Shown in pieces: positions 25,171 through 33,788 of a stretch of 37,763 bases of DNA. Position 1 is the first letter of the stretch. Each line of letters starts with the position of its first letter. The notes below the pieces were generated by a model, which was not told the DNA's origin, made no database searches, and saw only the letters and a program-made list of their open reading frames with translations. Origin of the DNA: Acetobacteraceae bacterium (GTDB lineage Bacteria > Pseudomonadota > Alphaproteobacteria > Acetobacterales > Acetobacteraceae). Position numbers and translations under genes: made by a program. The DNA is taken from NCBI GenBank assembly GCA_027306955.1, contig DAHUXX010000098.1, positions 1-37,763 on the forward strand. The letters run 5' to 3'.

Positions 25171-26565
25171 TCAAACCTCGATCCCATAGGCGCGCGCCAT
25201 CAGGATGATCGGATGCGAAACGACCTCGGGCACCGGCGCGTCACCGCCGGCGCGGTGCATTGCCTGGTCCAGATGCATCGCCGCCAGCGGACACTCGGAG
25301 GTCGCGACCGGCTTGCCCGCGCCCTGCAGCGCGCGCGCCGCCGGCCGCCCGACCTTCATCGCCACCGCGAAATTCTCGTGGCGGAAGCCCCAGGAGCCGC
25401 CGTGTCCGGAGCAGCGCTCCACCACGCCGACATCCGCCCCGGGGATCAGTCGCAGCATCTCGGCTGCCTTCTGTCCCATGTTCTGCGCGCGCGCGTGGCA
25501 GGCCATATGCACGGCAACGCCGCCCGGCAGCGACGAGAGGCCGGGGGCGAGCCCCTCCTTCCTCGCGATATCGACGACGTATTCGCAGATGTCGAAGGTG
25601 GCAGCCGCGAGCTTCTTCACGCCCACATGCTGCGGCAGCACCAGCGGCCACTCGAATTTCAGCATCAGCCCGCAGGACGGAATCGGGGCGACGACGTCGT
25701 AGCCCTTCTCGATCCACGGCGCGAAGGCATCGGCGGCGCGCTTCGCGGCCTCCGCGACATCGGCAAGACGGCCCTGCTCCAGCAGCGGCATGCCGCAGCA
25801 GCCCGGGTGCAGCACCTCAGCCCTGATGCCGTTCCGCGCCAGCACGCCGAGCGCGGCGTGGCCGATCGCCGCGTCGTTGTTGTTCACCCAGCAGGTCGCG
25901 AACAGCACCACTTTGCGCCCCGCGGCGGGCGCGGTGTGGTTCACCTCCGGCGGGTCGGTGCGCGCGCTGATGGTGAAGCGATGGCTTTCGTAGCGCGGCA
26001 GTTCCGCCTCGCGGTCGAAGCCGACGATCTTCTCGAGGATCGGCCGCGTGACCTCGTTGCCGCGCTTGAGCACCCAGTTGGCCAGCGGGGCGGCAAGCGT
26101 GCCGAGGGCACCCACGACCTCGGTCGCGGCGAGCCTGCGGTCCAGCATGCCGAGCCTGTGCGCCTCCGCCGCGCGGGCGCGCAGCATAAGGTGGGGGAAA
26201 TCCAGATCGAAGGCATGCGGCGGCACGTATGGGCATTTCGTCATGAAGCACATGTCGCAGAGCGTGCAGGCCTCGGCGACGGGCTTGAAATCGGCGCTGT
26301 CCACCGCGTCCAGCTCGCCCGTCTTCGACGCATCGATCAGGTCAAACAGGCGCGGGAAGGAATCGCAGAGATTGAAGCAGCGGCGGCAGCCGTGACAGAT
26401 GTCGAAGACGCGGCGGAGTTCCGCGTCGATCGCCTCGGGATCGAGCCAGGCTTCGTCCTGCCAAGGGATCGGGTGGCGCGTCGGCGCCTCGAGACTGCCT
26501 TCTCTCATCGGGTCGTGCCGCGCGGCAACGTACCGGCCCCGGGCGAGGCCGGGACCGGAGTTCAT
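25171..26565 (-). CDS. Fe-S / CCG-domain protein (GlpC/HdrB-like) of the rubrerythrin operon
   Basis: A 464-residue cytoplasmic or membrane-associated oxidoreductase subunit. Two [4Fe-4S] ferredoxin motifs are complete: C57-C60-C63-C67 and C100-C103-C106-C111. The C-terminal half has two CCG-type domains as in GlpC, GlcF and HdrB: the first keeps HPGCCGMP (C256/C257) with C225 and C298. The second is degenerate, with C356 in HMACHARAQN and CSGHGG at C385 where CCGxGG is usual. It probably passes electrons between a quinone or thiol pool and the neighbouring rubrerythrin. Start is uncertain: ATG at 26565 or 26508; neither has a strong ribosome site. No membrane span is present. Confidence 0.85.
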   Translation of the reverse strand: MNSGPGLARGRYVAARHDPMREGSLEAPTRHPIPWQDEAWLDPEAIDAELRRVFDICHGCRRCFNLCDSFPRLFDLIDASKTGELDAVDSADFKPVAEACTLCDMCFMTKCPYVPPHAFDLDFPHLMLRARAAEAHRLGMLDRRLAATEVVGALGTLAAPLANWVLKRGNEVTRPILEKIVGFDREAELPRYESHRFTISARTDPPEVNHTAPAAGRKVVLFATCWVNNNDAAIGHAALGVLARNGIRAEVLHPGCCGMPLLEQGRLADVAEAAKRAADAFAPWIEKGYDVVAPIPSCGLMLKFEWPLVLPQHVGVKKLAAATFDICEYVVDIARKEGLAPGLSSLPGGVAVHMACHARAQNMGQKAAEMLRLIPGADVGVVERCSGHGGSWGFRHENFAVAMKVGRPAARALQGAGKPVATSECPLAAMHLDQAMHRAGGDAPVPEVVSHPIILMARAYGIEV

Positions 26566-26580
26566 TGCGCCTGCGCGTCG

Positions 26581-27003
26581 TTACTTCGCGATCTCGTCCA
26601 GCGCGCGCTGGAAGCGCCCGGCGTGCGAACGCTCGGCTTTGGCCAGCGTCTCGAACCAGTCGGCGATCTCCTCGAAGCCCTCCTCGCGGGCGGTGCGGGC
26701 CATGCCGGGGTACATATCGGTGTACTCGTGCGTCTCGCCGGCGACGGCCGCCTTGAGGTTGGCGTCGGTCTTGCCAATCGGCAGGCCCGTCGCCGGGTCG
26801 CCCACAGCCTCGAGGAATTCGAGATGGCCGTGCGCGTGGCCAGTCTCACCCTCCGCCGTCGAGCGGAACACGGCGGCGACGTCGTTGAACCCTTCCACGT
26901 CTGCCTTCTGAGCGAAATACAGGTAGCGGCGATTGGCCTGGCTCTCGCCCGCGAACGCTTCCTTGAGATTGTGCTCGGTCTTGCTGCCCTTGAGTGTCGT
27001 CAC
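26581..27003 (-). CDS. Rubrerythrin, erythrin type without rubredoxin domain
   Basis: A 140-residue diiron four-helix-bundle protein that reduces hydrogen peroxide. Iron ligands fit E20, E53, H56 on the first half and E90, E93, E124, H127 on the second (ESQANRRYLYF, EGETGHAHGH, AGETHEYTDMYPG, AERSHAGRF). The C-terminal rubredoxin domain of classical rubrerythrins is missing, so an external electron donor is needed; the Fe-S protein encoded 15 bp downstream is the obvious candidate. The start is a GTG at 27003 with GAGGA upstream. It heads the three-gene operon. Confidence 0.88.
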   Translation of the reverse strand: MTTLKGSKTEHNLKEAFAGESQANRRYLYFAQKADVEGFNDVAAVFRSTAEGETGHAHGHLEFLEAVGDPATGLPIGKTDANLKAAVAGETHEYTDMYPGMARTAREEGFEEIADWFETLAKAERSHAGRFQRALDEIAK

Positions 27004-27188
27004 GTTGTCCTCGTTGCGTGAAAATCCCCACCCCGGTTATCGCGCCGGAAGGTCGACCGCAAGACGGGTTGCTGCATTGCACAAGGATTTTTGTGTGGGC
27101 CGTGCCCGATCGCTCCAAGGGCCCGGAAAGCCAGGCGGCGCCGGGGTTTGCCCACGGCGTCGCCCCATCCTTCCAGTCCAGCCCGCGA

Positions 27189-29375
27189 TCAGGTGAGGTC
27201 GAACCGATCCGCGTTCATCACCTTCGTCCAGGCGGCGACGAAGTCGTTGACGAACTTCGCTTCGTTGCCGTCGCTGCCATAGACCTCGGAGAGTGCCCGC
27301 AGCTGCGAGTTGGAGCCGAACACCAGGTCGACGCGGGTCGCGGTCCATTTCACCGCGCCAGTCTTGCGGTCGCGACCCTCGAACACGTCATTGGCCGCCG
27401 AGATCGGCTGCCACGCCGTGCCCATATCGAGCAGGTTCGTGAAGAAGTCGTTGGTGAGCCGCCCCGGACGCGACGTGAACACGCCGTGCCTGGCGCCGCC
27501 GACATTGGCGCCGAGGACCCGCATGCCGCCCACCAGCACCGTCATCTCCGGCGCCGTGAGTGTGAGGAGCTGGGCCTTGTCGATCAGCATCTCCTCCGCG
27601 GGCACGCCGATCTCCGCCTTGACGTAGTTGCGAAAACCGTCAGCGAAGGGCTCCAGCACCGCGAAGGAAGCGGCATCCGTCTGCTCCGCGGTGGCGTCGG
27701 TGCGACCAGGCGCGAAGGGCACCGTCACGTGATGCCCCGCGTCCTTCGCCGCCTTCTCGATCGCGGCCCCACCGCCGAGCACGATGAGGTCGGCGAGCGA
27801 GACCTTCTTTCCCCCCGGCGCGGACGCATTGAACGCCTTCTGCACCCCCTGCAGCGCCGTCAGGACCTTGGCGAGCTGCGCCGGCTGGTTGACCGCCCAG
27901 TCCTTCTGCGGTGCGAGGCGGATGCGCGCGCCGTTGGCGCCACCGCGCTTGTCCGAGCCGCGGAAGGTGGAGGCGGAGGCCCAGGCGGCGGAGACCAGTT
28001 CGGCGACGGAAAGCCCGGCGGCCAGGATTTTCGCCTTAAGGTCCGCGATGTCGGCCGCCTCGACCAGCTTGTGGTCCACCGCCGGCACCGGGTCCTGCCA
28101 GATCAGCGCCTCCTTCGGCACCTCGGGGCCGAGGTAGCGCGAGCGCGGCCCCATGTCGCGATGCGTGAGTTTGAACCAGGCACGGGCGAACGCATCGGCG
28201 AACTGGTCGGGGTTCTCGTGGAAGCGACGCGAGATCTTCTCGTACGCCGGGTCCAGGCGCAGCGAGAGATCCGTCGTCAGCATGGTCGGCACGCGCTTCT
28301 TCCCGGGGTCGAACGGGTCCGGAATGACCGCCGGCGCCCCCTTCGCCGTCCACTGATACGCGCCGGCCGGGCTCTTGGTCAGCTCCCACTCGAAGCCGAA
28401 CAGCTTGTCGAAGAAGTCGTTGCTCCACTTCGTCGGCGTCGAGGTCCAGACGACCTCGATGCCGCTGGTGATCGCATCGCCGGCCTTGCCGCTGCCGTAG
28501 TTGCTCTTCCAGCCCAGCCCCATCTGCTCGATTGGCGCTCCCTCCGGCTCACGCCCCACCAGCGCCACGTCACCCGCGCCGTGGGTCTTGCCGAAGGTGT
28601 GGCCGCCGGCGATCAGCGCCACCGTTTCCTCGTCGTCCATCGCCATGCGCGCGAACGTCTCGCGGATGTCGCGCGCCGCGGCGATGGGATCGGGCTTGCC
28701 GTTCGGGCCCTCGGGGTTGACGTAGATGAGGCCCATCTGCACGGCACCGAGCGGGTTCTCCAGCTCGCGGTCGCCGGAATAGCGCTGGTCGCCAAGCCAG
28801 GTCTTCTCCAAACCCCAGTAGATATCGTCCGGCTCCCATACATCGGCACGCCCGCCGCCGAAGCCGAACGTCCTGAAACCCATGGATTCGAGCGCGACGT
28901 TCCCGGCGAGGATAATCAGGTCCGCCCAGGACAGGCTGTCGCCGTACTTCTTCTTGATCGGCCACAGCAGCCGGCGTGCCTTGTCGAGATTGGCGTTATC
29001 AGGCCACGAGTTCACCGGCGCGAAACGCTGCTGGCCGCGCCCGCCGCCGCCGCGGCCGTCGGAGATGCGATAGGTCCCGGCGCTGTGCCAGGCCATGCGG
29101 ATGAACAAGGGGCCGTAATGGCCGTAGTCCGCCGGCCACCAGTCCTGCGAATCCGTCATCAGCGCGGTGAGGTCGCGCTTCACCGCCGCGAGGTCGAGCT
29201 TCTTGAACGCCTCGGCATACCTGAACGCCGGGCCCATTGGGTCCGTCAACGAGGAGTTCTGTGCCAGGACTTTCAGGTTGAGCTGGTTCGGCCACCAATC
29301 CCGCACCGACTGACCCTCGAAGGTCACCTGCGCGTGAACCCCTTGCGCGAACGGGCATTTGCTGTCGTCGGCCAT
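27189..29375 (-). CDS. katG: Catalase-peroxidase
   Basis: A 728-residue bifunctional haem enzyme (class I peroxidase) that destroys hydrogen peroxide. The N-terminal domain has distal R93, W96 and H97 (FIRMAWHSAGTYR), Y218 (GLIYVNPEG) and M244 (ARMAMDDEE), which form the Met-Tyr-Trp adduct needed for catalase activity, and proximal H259 (GGHTFGKTHG). The second, haem-less domain follows. Length is standard. The ATG at 29375 diverges from oxyR across 113 bp, so OxyR control is expected. Confidence 0.97.
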   Translation of the reverse strand: MADDSKCPFAQGVHAQVTFEGQSVRDWWPNQLNLKVLAQNSSLTDPMGPAFRYAEAFKKLDLAAVKRDLTALMTDSQDWWPADYGHYGPLFIRMAWHSAGTYRISDGRGGGGRGQQRFAPVNSWPDNANLDKARRLLWPIKKKYGDSLSWADLIILAGNVALESMGFRTFGFGGGRADVWEPDDIYWGLEKTWLGDQRYSGDRELENPLGAVQMGLIYVNPEGPNGKPDPIAAARDIRETFARMAMDDEETVALIAGGHTFGKTHGAGDVALVGREPEGAPIEQMGLGWKSNYGSGKAGDAITSGIEVVWTSTPTKWSNDFFDKLFGFEWELTKSPAGAYQWTAKGAPAVIPDPFDPGKKRVPTMLTTDLSLRLDPAYEKISRRFHENPDQFADAFARAWFKLTHRDMGPRSRYLGPEVPKEALIWQDPVPAVDHKLVEAADIADLKAKILAAGLSVAELVSAAWASASTFRGSDKRGGANGARIRLAPQKDWAVNQPAQLAKVLTALQGVQKAFNASAPGGKKVSLADLIVLGGGAAIEKAAKDAGHHVTVPFAPGRTDATAEQTDAASFAVLEPFADGFRNYVKAEIGVPAEEMLIDKAQLLTLTAPEMTVLVGGMRVLGANVGGARHGVFTSRPGRLTNDFFTNLLDMGTAWQPISAANDVFEGRDRKTGAVKWTATRVDLVFGSNSQLRALSEVYGSDGNEAKFVNDFVAAWTKVMNADRFDLT

Positions 29376-29458
29376 GGTCCTCTCTCCGTTGCAAGATTTC
29401 CCGGATGGTCCGGAAGCCAGGATCTTCTTAGGCCTCGCGATCTATCAGGTGAATTCGC

Positions 29459-29484
29459 ATTTCATGATCGTCGTGATAAGAAAT
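29459..29484. promoter_or_regulatory. Candidate OxyR site between katG and oxyR
   Basis: ATTTC and GAAAT arms (29459-29463, 29480-29484) with GAT/TGAT inside form an imperfect 26-bp dyad immediately before oxyR, and a TATCA/TGATA pair (29443-29447, 29474-29478) overlaps it. Position and dyad shape suit a LysR-type autoregulatory site, but the match to the ATAG-spaced OxyR consensus is poor. Confidence 0.35.
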
Positions 29485-29488
29485 TCTG

Positions 29489-30391
29489 ATGTTCCAGATC
29501 AGCCTCCGACAGCTCCGCTATTTCGACGCCGTCGCCCGGCACACCCATTTCGGCCGTGCCGCGGCGGCCTGCGCCATCTCCCAGCCGGCGCTCTCCATGC
29601 AGGTCAAGGAGCTTGAGGAGGCGCTTGGCGCCGTGCTGGTGGAACGCGGTGCGCGCCAGGTGCGGCTGACCGCCTTCGGCGAGGAGGCGGCGCGGCGCGT
29701 GCGCGACATCCTGCGTTCCGTCGACGAGCTGGGCGACGTCGCCCGCGCCTCGCGCGACCGGCTGACCGGGCGGCTGCGCATCGGCATGATCCCGACCATC
29801 GCGCCCTACCTGCTGCCGGCGGTCATCGCCAACCTCAACCGCGCGCATCCGGAGCTCGACATCCTTGTGCGCGAGGCACTGACGTCCCGCCTCATCGTCG
29901 AGTTGACCGAGGGGCGGCTCGACACCGCGATCCTGGCGTTGCCGGTCTCCGAGCCGGCGCTCGCCGAAACCCCCCTTTTCACCGAGAATTTCCTGCTCGT
30001 CCGCCCGGCCGCCGATGCCGCGGCGCCGGTGCCCGGCCCGCAGGCGTTGCGCGAAATGAGGTTGCTGCTGCTGGAGGAGGGGCATTGTTTCCGCGACCAG
30101 GCGCTTGCCTTCTGCGACATGGAGGGCGCGCAGCCGCGGGAGATCATGGATGCCAGCTCGCTCGCGACCCTGGTGCAGATGGTGGGCGCCGGGCTCGGCG
30201 TGACATTGATCCCCGAGATGGCCGTCGCGCTCGAAACCCGTTCCGCCGATGTCACGGTCGCGCGTTTCGCGGACCCGCAGCCCGCGCGCACCGTCGGCAT
30301 GGTCTGGCGCAAGGCGAGCCCGCTGGTGGGACCGTTTCTGCAGTTGTCGGATGCGGTCGCCGCGGCCGTGCGAGGCAACTATCCGGACTAG
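29489..30391 (+). CDS. oxyR: Peroxide-sensing LysR-type regulator OxyR
   Basis: A 300-residue LysR-family transcription factor. The winged helix-turn-helix occupies residues ~5-64 (FGRAAAACAISQPALSMQVK). The two redox cysteines that form the peroxide-induced disulfide are C200 and C209 in LEEGHCFRDQALAFCDMEGA, so it is a true OxyR rather than a generic LysR protein. It diverges from katG, its usual target. The ATG at 29489 matches the family start. It converges with the M14 gene, 18 bp between stops. Confidence 0.94.
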   Translation: MFQISLRQLRYFDAVARHTHFGRAAAACAISQPALSMQVKELEEALGAVLVERGARQVRLTAFGEEAARRVRDILRSVDELGDVARASRDRLTGRLRIGMIPTIAPYLLPAVIANLNRAHPELDILVREALTSRLIVELTEGRLDTAILALPVSEPALAETPLFTENFLLVRPAADAAAPVPGPQALREMRLLLLEEGHCFRDQALAFCDMEGAQPREIMDASSLATLVQMVGAGLGVTLIPEMAVALETRSADVTVARFADPQPARTVGMVWRKASPLVGPFLQLSDAVAAAVRGNYPD

Positions 30392-30409
30392 GCGTTCCTT
30401 GGCGCTTTC

Positions 30410-31429
30410 TTACGGCGCGGGGATGTCCGTGCCCAGGTGGAACAGGCAGTCGCCACGTACGGTGCGGCCGGGGACGCGGCGAACCAGCACCAGGCCGTCG
30501 CGCGCGAAGTGCTGCACGGAGGGTTCGCTGCCCGGCGTCTCCGGCGTGTGGATGCGCGCGGCCGGCTGGCCCGCCTTCACCTCCTCGCCGGGTTCGGCCA
30601 GCGGTTCGAAGATGCCGCATTCCCGTGCGTGGACGAAATAATCGTCCCCGCCCACCGCGACGTAGCGCGTCTTGCCCGGCACGGCGCGCGAGGCGGGCAG
30701 GATGCCGATGTGCGCGAGCAGGTTGATCACGCCGCGCTCCGCGATCGCGAGGCCTTCGCGATTGAGCGTGCCCGCGCCGCCGAGTTCAGAACCCATGGTG
30801 GGGATGCCGAGCCGCTTCGCGGCCCCGGTCAGCGTGCGGTCGGCGCCGGTGCCCTGGCCGCCGGCCGCGACATAGGCGAGCGGGGCGGCGAACGCCGCGA
30901 GCGCGGCCTTGGTCCTGGCGAAGCGCGCGGCGTCGTCGTCGCGTTCGATCAGCGCGCAGGGCGTGTAATTGAGCGAGGAGCCGCCGGAATGCAGGTCGCA
31001 GGCAAGGTCCGCGAGCGGGGCGAGCTTCTGCGTGACGTAGGCCGCGATCTGCTGCGTCGGCGTACCGTCCGCGTCGCCGGGGAAGCTGCGGTTGAGGTTG
31101 CCGGCATCGATCGGCGAGGTGCGGCGGCCGGCCATCGCGGCGGGGAAGTTCATCATCGGCAGGATGATGACGCGGCCCTTGATCTCACGCGGGTCGAGCG
31201 TGCGCGCGAGGTTGGCGAGCGCCACCTGGCCCTCGTACTCGTCGCCGTGCGTGCCGCCGGTGAGCAGCGCCGTCGGCCCTGCGCCGTTGCGCACGACGGT
31301 AATCGGGATCGGGATGAAGCCGTAGGCCGATTCGTGGACGGAATGATAGAGCCGCACGTAGCCATGCTGCTTGCCGTCGCGCCCGAAATCCACTTCGGCC
31401 ATCAGCCGCGTCGGCTTCGTCTCGTTCAT
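30410..31429 (-). CDS. M14-type deacylase (succinylglutamate desuccinylase/aspartoacylase family)
   Basis: A 339-residue zinc-dependent hydrolase of amide bonds on N-acyl amino acids. Zinc ligands are H61 and E64 (GGTHGDEYEG) and H147 (CDLHSGG); GNLNRSFPG (110-118) binds substrate carboxylate. Length and the C-terminal biotinyl-lipoyl-like domain (GIFEPLAEPGEEVKAGQPAARI) resemble the N-acetyl-diaminobutyrate deacetylase DoeB branch, but no ectoine-degradation genes lie nearby, so the substrate is left open. The ATG at 31429 has GGGGAA upstream. Confidence 0.85.
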   Translation of the reverse strand: MNETKPTRLMAEVDFGRDGKQHGYVRLYHSVHESAYGFIPIPITVVRNGAGPTALLTGGTHGDEYEGQVALANLARTLDPREIKGRVIILPMMNFPAAMAGRRTSPIDAGNLNRSFPGDADGTPTQQIAAYVTQKLAPLADLACDLHSGGSSLNYTPCALIERDDDAARFARTKAALAAFAAPLAYVAAGGQGTGADRTLTGAAKRLGIPTMGSELGGAGTLNREGLAIAERGVINLLAHIGILPASRAVPGKTRYVAVGGDDYFVHARECGIFEPLAEPGEEVKAGQPAARIHTPETPGSEPSVQHFARDGLVLVRRVPGRTVRGDCLFHLGTDIPAP

Positions 31430-31456
31430 TCCCGTTCCCCCGTTTCCCGTACGACG

Positions 31457-32509
31457 CTACGCCGTTTCTCTGGCCATCAAGGCCTCGACAGCCTGGTCGA
31501 CCAGCTCCTGGATGATCGAGGCGACCGGCTGCACCTCGGTGACCATTCCCACCGACTGGCCAGCCATCACCGAGCCTTCCTCCACGTCGCCCTCGATCAC
31601 CGCGCGGCGCAGCGCGCCGGCCCAGAAATGCTCGATCGACAGCTGCGCTTGCTCGCGCGTCATGTCGCCCGCCTGGAACTTGCGGATGGTCTCCGCCTGG
31701 TGCTCGAGGAACCGTTTCGTTCCGGCATTGGACAGGCCGCGTACCGGGATCACCGGAAAGCGCGGGTCAAGCTGCACGCTCGGTACCGCGTCGCGCGCCG
31801 CTGCACGGATGAAGGCCCGCTTGAAGTTCGGGTGCGCGATGCTCTCCGCACTCGCGGCGAAGCGCGTGCCGAGCTGGGCGCCGGACGCACCCATCTCGAG
31901 GTATGACAGAATCGCCTCGCCGCGCCCGAGCCCGCCGGCGACGAACACCGGAACCTCGCGCAGGTGCGGCAGGATCTCCTGCGCCAGCACCGTGAGCGAG
32001 ACGGGGCCGATATTCCCGCCGGCCTCGCTGCCTTCGATCACGATGGCGTCGGCGCCACTGCGCACCAGCCGCTTCGCCAGCACCAGCGCGGGTGCGAAGC
32101 AGACGAGCTGCGCCCGCTCCTTCACCGCGCGCACCGCGGGCCCGGGCGGGATGCCGCCGGCCAGCACCACGTGGCCCACGCCGGCGGCCAGCGTCACGCG
32201 GATCAGGTCGTCGAGCTCCGGGTGCATGGTGATGAGGTTCACGCCGAACGGCTTGTGCGTCAGCGCCTGCGTCGCCGCGATCTCCGCTTCCAGCAGCGCC
32301 GGCGTCATCGCACCGCAGGCGATCACGCCGAACCCGCCGGCATTCGAAATCGCCGAGACCAGGTGCCGCTCGCTCACCCAGCTCATGGCGCCGCCCATGA
32401 TGGCGACCTCGGTGCCGAGGAACATGGTGCCCCGGCGCCACAGTCCGTCGAGCCGCGCCCGCGCCGCGGCCCTCCGCCCGTCCGAGCTGTCGTCAGGCAT
32501 CGAGGCCAT
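31457..32509 (-). CDS. Nitronate monooxygenase-like FMN protein
   Basis: A 350-residue TIM-barrel flavoprotein of the 2-nitropropane dioxygenase/FabK family. FMN and active-site segments are IMGGAMSWVSERHLVSAISNAGGFGVIA, GADAIVIEGSEAGGNIG and VFVAGGLGRGEAILSYL; GASGAQLGTRFAASAES is the family C-terminal phosphate loop. It oxidises alkyl nitronates or acts as an enoyl reductase. An ATG at 32509 overlaps lysC by 17 bp; the alternative at 32500 overlaps less. Close coupling to lysC suggests one transcript, though the pathway link is unclear. Confidence 0.86.
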   Translation of the reverse strand: MASMPDDSSDGRRAAARARLDGLWRRGTMFLGTEVAIMGGAMSWVSERHLVSAISNAGGFGVIACGAMTPALLEAEIAATQALTHKPFGVNLITMHPELDDLIRVTLAAGVGHVVLAGGIPPGPAVRAVKERAQLVCFAPALVLAKRLVRSGADAIVIEGSEAGGNIGPVSLTVLAQEILPHLREVPVFVAGGLGRGEAILSYLEMGASGAQLGTRFAASAESIAHPNFKRAFIRAAARDAVPSVQLDPRFPVIPVRGLSNAGTKRFLEHQAETIRKFQAGDMTREQAQLSIEHFWAGALRRAVIEGDVEEGSVMAGQSVGMVTEVQPVASIIQELVDQAVEALMARETA

Positions 32510-33707
32510 AGGCGGTGTGCAGCGCGCGGACGGCGAGCTCCGTGTAGTCGGCCGCGATCAGCACCGAGACCTTGATCTCGCTGGTCGAGATCACCTGGAT
32601 GTTGATGCCCTTTGACGCCAATGTGGCGAACATCGTGCTCGCGACACCGGCATGCGAGCGCATGCCCACACCGACAACGCTGATCTTCGCGACATCGGAA
32701 TCAGCGAGGATCGCGCTGTAGCCGATCTTCTCCCTGGCGGCCTCGAGCGTCGCCTGGGCGCGCGGCAGGTCGGCGCGCGAGATGGTGAATGTGAGGTCCG
32801 TCGTGCCGTCCGCGGAGACGTTCTGCACGATCATGTCCACATTCATGCCCGCCTCCGACAACGGCCCGAAGATTGCGGCCGCGATCCCCGGACGGTCCGG
32901 CACGCCACGCACGGTCATCTTCGCCTCGTCGCGCGAGTAGGCGATGCCGCTCACGATCTCCTGTTCCACGATCTCCTCCTCGTCAACCACCAGCGTGCCG
33001 GGCTTGTCCTCGAAGCTCGAGAGCACCTGCACGCGCACGCGCTCCTTCATCGCCAGCTCGACGCTGCGCGTCTGCAAAACCTTCGCGCCCACGGAGGCCA
33101 GCTCCAGCATCTCCTCGTAGGCGATGCGCGGCAGCTTCTTCGCGCGCGGCACGATGCGCGGGTCGGTGGTGTAGACACCATCCACGTCCGTGTAGATATC
33201 GCAGCGATCGGCCTTGAGGGCGGCCGCCAGTGCCACCGCCGAAGTGTCGGAGCCGCCGCGACCCAATGTCGCGATGCGCTGGTCCGGCGCCAGGCCCTGG
33301 AAGCCGGCGACCACCGCGACCTGGCCCGCCTGCATGCGGCGGATCAGCTCCGTGCCCTCGATCGAGGCGATACGCGCCCTGCCGTGCTGCGCGTCGGTGC
33401 GGACGGGGATCTGCCAGCCCTGCCAGGAACGGGCATCCACCCCGATCTCCTGCAGCGCGATTGCCAGCAGTCCGGTCGTCACCTGCTCGCCGGTCGCCAC
33501 CACGGTGTCGTACTCGCGCGCGTCGTGCAGGGCCGAAAGCTGCTGGCACCAGGCGACCAACTGGTTCGTCACCCCGGCCATGGCGGAGACCACCACCGAC
33601 ACCTCGTCGCCCCCATCCACCGCGCGTTTGACGCGAGCCGCGACATTGCGGATGCGGTCGAGGTCGGCGACGGACGTGCCGCCGAATTTCATCACGATAC
33701 GGGCCAT
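32493..33707 (-). CDS. lysC: Aspartate kinase
   Basis: A 404-residue kinase catalysing the first step of lysine, threonine and methionine synthesis. The N-terminal kinase domain has VMKFGGTSVADLDRI (5-19), VVATGEQV and GRGGSDTSAVALAAALKAD. Two ACT domains (around MTVRGVPDRPGIAAAIF and KISVVGVGMRSHAGVASTMF) form the C-terminal regulatory part that binds lysine/threonine. I chose the ATG at 33707, where the family begins, although its ribosome site is weak; the long upstream extension is antisense to ubiG. An internal start for a beta subunit is possible, as in other bacteria, but unproven. Confidence 0.95.
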   Translation of the reverse strand: MARIVMKFGGTSVADLDRIRNVAARVKRAVDGGDEVSVVVSAMAGVTNQLVAWCQQLSALHDAREYDTVVATGEQVTTGLLAIALQEIGVDARSWQGWQIPVRTDAQHGRARIASIEGTELIRRMQAGQVAVVAGFQGLAPDQRIATLGRGGSDTSAVALAAALKADRCDIYTDVDGVYTTDPRIVPRAKKLPRIAYEEMLELASVGAKVLQTRSVELAMKERVRVQVLSSFEDKPGTLVVDEEEIVEQEIVSGIAYSRDEAKMTVRGVPDRPGIAAAIFGPLSEAGMNVDMIVQNVSADGTTDLTFTISRADLPRAQATLEAAREKIGYSAILADSDVAKISVVGVGMRSHAGVASTMFATLASKGINIQVISTSEIKVSVLIAADYTELAVRALHTAYGLDA

Positions 33708-33788
33708 GGATCGGGCGGGGCGGTTGCTTGTGCGGGAAGGCGGCGTCACATCACGGACGCGCACCAGCGGAGCAACATCGGGGCCCAG

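Noticed and set aside
25126..27021. Plus-strand open frame of 631 codons opposite the rubrerythrin operon
   Set aside because: It is the shadow of three recognised minus-strand genes and has no motif or ribosome site.
26994..29489. Plus-strand open frame of 831 codons opposite katG
   Set aside because: katG is a full, motif-complete gene on the minus strand. The antisense frame has a composition typical of shadows and no recognisable domain.
32652..33788. Long N-terminal extension of ubiG
   Set aside because: The extension is antisense to lysC. The family start MAEQAEIAGFERLASRWW at 33789 is clear.
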